The translations under genes and the position numbers were made by a program. A stretch of DNA of 64,000 nt from Pseudomonas sp. StFLB209 (GTDB taxonomy: Bacteria; Pseudomonadota; Gammaproteobacteria; Pseudomonadales; Pseudomonadaceae). The stretch spans positions 4,667,001 to 4,731,000 of the forward strand of contig NZ_AP014637.1 in NCBI RefSeq assembly GCF_000829415.1, in the 5' to 3' direction. The notes under the pieces are model-generated. The model was given only the letters and a program-made list of their open reading frames with translations, made no database searches and was not told where the DNA came from. Each line of letters starts with the position of its first letter. Positions within the stretch are counted from its first letter, which is position 1. Positions 61,007 through 64,000 of the stretch are shown here, in pieces.

Positions 61007-62319
61007 TGGCCGGGCTAGTCGCGCAGTGCCTGACCGTAAGCCTGATGATGCTGAGCTTGCCGCTGATGGCCCAGACCAGCGATCTGCTGGGCGTCTACCG
61101 CCAGGCGCTGGACAACGATGCGCAGTACGCTGCGGCCCAGGCGCAGCGGCGGGCCGGGCAGGAGCGTGAGCTACAGGGCCGGGCCGGCTTGCTGCCGCAG
61201 ATATCCTTCGATGCCCAGACCAGTTGGAGCGAGACCGAGTATGAAGTGGTCAATGGCCGTCTGGAGCAGCGCCGCCAGAACCGCAGCTACGGCATTCAAT
61301 TGGTGCAGCCGCTGTTTCGCTGGCAGAACTGGATCGAGTACCGCCAGGGCGGGCTGCACAAGGCGCTGGCCGAGCTACGCGCGCGCAGTGCCGAGCAGGC
61401 GTTGATTCTGCGAGTGGCGCAAGCCTACTTCGAGGTCTTGCATACTCAGGACGTGATTGCCGCCATGCTGCAGTTGCAGGCCGCTGATCTGGAACAACTG
61501 GCCAGTGCGCGCAAGAATTTCGAGCTGGGCAACGCCAATATCGTCGATGTGCATGAGGCGCAGATGAGCTACGACAGCACTCGCGCACAGTTGATCAAGG
61601 CCCGCAGCGATCTGGGCGTGGCGCGTCATGCGTTGGCGCGGCTGACTGGCCTGCCGGCGCAGGAACTCAGTGCGCTGGGCGAACAGATCAACCTGGTGTC
61701 GCCCGAACCGGGCGATGTCGAAACCTGGGTCCGGGCGGCCGAGCACAGCAGCCTTGAGGTGCAGATCCAGGAACTGACCACCGAAGTGGCTGAAAATGAA
61801 GTGCGCAGTCGCAAGGCAGAGCATCTGCCCAGCATCGACATGGTGCTTAGCCAGAACATGCAGCAGAACCCCAATGCCAACACCCAGCGCAGTGAGTCGG
61901 CGGCTATTGGGTTGCGGCTGAGCTTGCCGCTTTACAGCGGTGGGCGACTGACGTCCTCGGCACGCGAGGCCGTGGCGCTGCACCAGCAGGCTCAATACCA
62001 ATTGCTCGATACCCGGCGCGCCGCTGCGCTGGCCACCCGTGAGGCCTGGGCGGGTGTGACCGATGGCATGGCGCAAATCAAGGCTCTGGAGGTGGCGCGG
62101 GTTTCGGCCCAGTCTGCGGTTGACTCCAATCGTTTGGGTTATCGCGTCGGGGTGCGCGTTGGTGCCGATGTGCTGGAGGTGCAGAGCCAGCTCAGCGAGA
62201 TCGTGCGTCAGTTGGCGAAATCCCGTTACGATGCCTTGCTTGCCCAGTTGCAACTCAAGGCGGCGATTGGTGCGCTGGGTGAAGGTGATCTGGCTGACAT
62301 CAATGCCTTTTTGCAATGA
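61006..62319 (+). CDS. TolC-family outer-membrane channel
   Basis: This is a 437-residue outer-membrane efflux protein. A signal peptide ends near residue 22 (LPLMAQ). LLGVYRQALDND opens the first repeat, and the repeat structure with paired long helices covers 25-430. PLFRWQNWIEYRQG and LPLYSGGRLTSSAREA are the two conserved turns of TolC repeats. One-base overlap with the ABC exporter gene (TGATG) indicates coupled translation. It provides a dedicated outer-membrane exit, so the cluster encodes a whole type I system. Confidence 0.9.
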   Translation: MAGLVAQCLTVSLMMLSLPLMAQTSDLLGVYRQALDNDAQYAAAQAQRRAGQERELQGRAGLLPQISFDAQTSWSETEYEVVNGRLEQRRQNRSYGIQLVQPLFRWQNWIEYRQGGLHKALAELRARSAEQALILRVAQAYFEVLHTQDVIAAMLQLQAADLEQLASARKNFELGNANIVDVHEAQMSYDSTRAQLIKARSDLGVARHALARLTGLPAQELSALGEQINLVSPEPGDVETWVRAAEHSSLEVQIQELTTEVAENEVRSRKAEHLPSIDMVLSQNMQQNPNANTQRSESAAIGLRLSLPLYSGGRLTSSAREAVALHQQAQYQLLDTRRAAALATREAWAGVTDGMAQIKALEVARVSAQSAVDSNRLGYRVGVRVGADVLEVQSQLSEIVRQLAKSRYDALLAQLQLKAAIGALGEGDLADINAFLQ

Positions 62320-62435
62320 ACGCCAGTCTGATGTTCAAAGCACCAGAGCGGCCTGCGCACATCCGTACAAGCGCTGGCTGCTGGTTTCATGCCTACTGAT
62401 GCAAAGTCTTGCCTTGCCCATCAGAGTCCGAACTC

Positions 62436-63353
62436 ATGAACCGTAACGACCTGCGCCGTGTCGACCTCAACCTGCTGGTGATTTTTGAAGCGCTGATGTT
62501 CGAGCGCAACCTGACCCGGGTGGCGGAGAAGCTGTTCATTGGCCAGCCGGCGGTCAGTGCGGCGCTGGGACGTCTGCGCGATCTGTTCGATGATCCGTTG
62601 CTGCTGCGCAATGGCCGGGTCATGGAGCCGACGGCGCGGGCGCTGGATATTCTTCAGGAGATTCGGCCGGCGCTGGACACCATTTCCGGCGCCGTGAGCC
62701 GCGCCAAGGACTTCAACCCGGCCAGCAGCACCGAGGTGTTTCGCATTGGCCTGTCGGACGATGCCGAGTTTGGTCTGTTGCCGCCGCTGATGGCGCAGTT
62801 GCGCGAGGAGGCGCCGGGTATCGTCGTGGTGATCCGCCGGGCCAATTACCTGCTGTTGCCCGCGCTGCTGGCCTCGGGAGAAATCTCGGTGGGGGTGAGC
62901 TGGACCGTGGACCTGCCGGCCAACGCCAAGCGCAAGAAACTGCGTGACATCCCGTGCAAGGTGATTCGCGGGGATAGCCGCCCCGAGCCGCTGACTCTCG
63001 ACGACTATTGCCGACGGCCGCATGCCATGGTGTCGTTCTCCGGGGACCTGTGCGGCAATATCGATATGGACCTGGCGAGGGTCGGCCGGACCCGCAAGGT
63101 GGTGCTGGCGGTGCCGCAGTTCCATGGTTTGCGCGCATTGCTGGCCGGCACCGAGATGATTGCCACGGTGCCTGACTACGCCGCTTGCCCATTGGTCGAA
63201 GGCACTGCCCTGCGGGCTGAAGATCCGCCATTCCCGATCGATCCGGCCGAGTTGTCGATGGTCTGGAGCGGCGTCCATCACAATGACCCGGCCGAGCGCT
63301 GGTTGCGCGAGCGGATTGCCCACTACATGAGCAGGGCGCTGCCGATTGGTTGA
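62436..63353 (+). CDS. LysR-family transcriptional regulator (NodD-like type)
   Basis: This is a 305-residue LysR protein. Its opening RVDLNLLVIFEALMFERNLT, with IGQPAVSAALGRLRDLFDDPL, marks the LeuO/NodD-like subgroup. The effector domain follows from about residue 92. The ATG at 62436 puts the DNA-binding domain at the usual place. It is 116 bp after the TolC-like gene, same strand; it may or may not control the microcin cluster. No operator could be assigned. Confidence 0.85.
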   Translation: MNRNDLRRVDLNLLVIFEALMFERNLTRVAEKLFIGQPAVSAALGRLRDLFDDPLLLRNGRVMEPTARALDILQEIRPALDTISGAVSRAKDFNPASSTEVFRIGLSDDAEFGLLPPLMAQLREEAPGIVVVIRRANYLLLPALLASGEISVGVSWTVDLPANAKRKKLRDIPCKVIRGDSRPEPLTLDDYCRRPHAMVSFSGDLCGNIDMDLARVGRTRKVVLAVPQFHGLRALLAGTEMIATVPDYAACPLVEGTALRAEDPPFPIDPAELSMVWSGVHHNDPAERWLRERIAHYMSRALPIG

Positions 63354-63409
63354 TGTTCAAGGCGCTGCTGAGCGGGCGGGTGCCAGTTGTAGAATATCGG
63401 GATGAAAGG

Positions 63410-63438
63410 GGTGCCCGGATCAATGCTGTTCGGGCACC
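63410..63438. terminator. hairpin between convergent genes
   Basis: GGTGCCCG and CGGGCACC pair perfectly around 13 bases, between the stops of the LysR gene and the minus-strand gene at the window edge. No T run, but the position fits. Confidence 0.5.
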
Positions 63439-63449
63439 TACGTGGACCT

Positions 63450-63998
63450 TCAGAAGTACACAGGGTTGTACGAGTGGAGTGCTATCTTTTTGAGGTTTTC
63501 AAGTTTCAACGGAAAGTCGCTGGCTTTTTTTACGACGTTGATCGTGAAGTTCTGTGCGGCATAATTGCTCAAGGCCGCTTCTGCCGAAAGTCCTCCTAGT
63601 GCCGAAGGTGAAAGGTTGCTCAGTTTTGCGATTTTGTCTGCCAATAAAGCACCGTCGTGTGACGCCGTCACCGGACCCACAAATGCTTTGACGGGCTTGT
63701 TGGTCAGGTTTCTGAATTGTGCCGCAAATGAATTGGCGCCTCCGTTGCCTGAATAGCAAATAATCAATCGAGTCGAGTCATAGAGCTTGGGATCAACGCC
63801 CTTGCCATTGAGTAACGTCAACACTTCTGCTGCTGAATATCCCTTGCCTTTGATGACGACCAGAGAGGGTTCATTCAATATGACTTCTTCGACAAAACTC
63901 AGGCTTTTGCCATGGATCGACAGATTTAGACGGCTCCCACCTTTGTACGTGTCGACAAATGTATACAGATCGTCCTGAACCATGGTCAGTTGCTTCAT
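63450..63998 (-). CDS. C-terminal part of a possible caspase-fold effector/toxin protein (may extend past window)
   Basis: At least 182 residues are encoded. Bases beyond 64000 are unseen, so the Met at 63998 may be internal. Residues 20-35 contain LNLSIHGKSLSF and residues 75-95 STRLIICYSGNGGANSFAAQ. This His-Gly then beta-strand ending in Cys arrangement is that of caspase-like/C80 cysteine protease domains. The chain ends with a helical region and NPVYF. It is A/T-richer than the flanks. Family not firmly recognised; a non-catalytic role is possible. Confidence 0.45.
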   Translation of the reverse strand: MKQLTMVQDDLYTFVDTYKGGSRLNLSIHGKSLSFVEEVILNEPSLVVIKGKGYSAAEVLTLLNGKGVDPKLYDSTRLIICYSGNGGANSFAAQFRNLTNKPVKAFVGPVTASHDGALLADKIAKLSNLSPSALGGLSAEAALSNYAAQNFTINVVKKASDFPLKLENLKKIALHSYNPVYF

Positions 63999-64000
63999 CG

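Overview
The window looks like the chromosome of a fluorescens/putida-type Pseudomonas. It is GC-rich and packed with LysR, AraC and XRE regulators. It carries Pseudomonas-style REP palindromes (TGTAGGA...TCCTACA type) between genes. Its gene families are typical of that genus: a Pseudomonas-type trehalose synthase, NorR, PoxB, DUF1652 and DUF1615 proteins, and a VasX-like type VI effector. No rRNA, tRNA or CRISPR array was seen.

Layout. 0.1-8.4 kb: a LysR-controlled DapA-like/FAD-oxidase pair, a small membrane protein, a DMT exporter, a divergent XRE-cupin/GNAT pair, and an AraC regulator beside a fosmidomycin-resistance-type MFS pump. 8.5-12.7 kb: an orphan type VI secretion effector with its membrane immunity protein. 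12.9-16.5 kb: an accessory patch. An IS605-type element sits in a DUF416-like gene without shifting its frame, and beside it lie an antitoxin remnant and a BRO-N gene with a structured upstream region. 16.5-22 kb: FtrA-like and DJ-1/PfpI genes, a frameshifted LysR gene, trehalose synthase and a PuuR-like regulator. 22.3-29.7 kb: two superfamily helicases, phosphoglucomutase and a DMSP-lyase-like cupin. 29.7-41.5 kb: metabolism and envelope genes (polyamine-binding protein, phosphatase, deacetylase, flavoprotein/ferredoxin pair, aldolase, glutaminase, aldo-keto reductase) and NorR. 41.6-51 kb: small exported proteins, LysE/AraC, LysR/aldehyde dehydrogenase/DJ-1, an RcnB-like protein, a QorB/HxlR pair and PoxB.

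The most notable region is 51.0-62.3 kb. A tnpB-only IS200/IS605-type element is followed by a co-directional ten-kilobase cluster. It encodes a CvaA-type membrane fusion protein, a periplasmic M16 metalloprotease, two tiny membrane proteins, a Gly/Ala-rich peptide with a textbook double-glycine leader, a JmjC/ribosomal-oxygenase-like protein, a C39-peptidase ABC exporter and a TolC-like channel. Read together this is a class II microcin secretion operon with two extra enzymes, the oxygenase and the protease, that I do not recognise from any described microcin system.

Mobile DNA is a theme. Two IS200/IS605-type elements share termini but carry different TnpB proteins. Two MITE-like copies share inverted repeats, and one supplies the stop codon of a reductase gene. 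REP sequences occur at three sites. The right edge holds the C-terminal part of a possible caspase-fold toxin protein.
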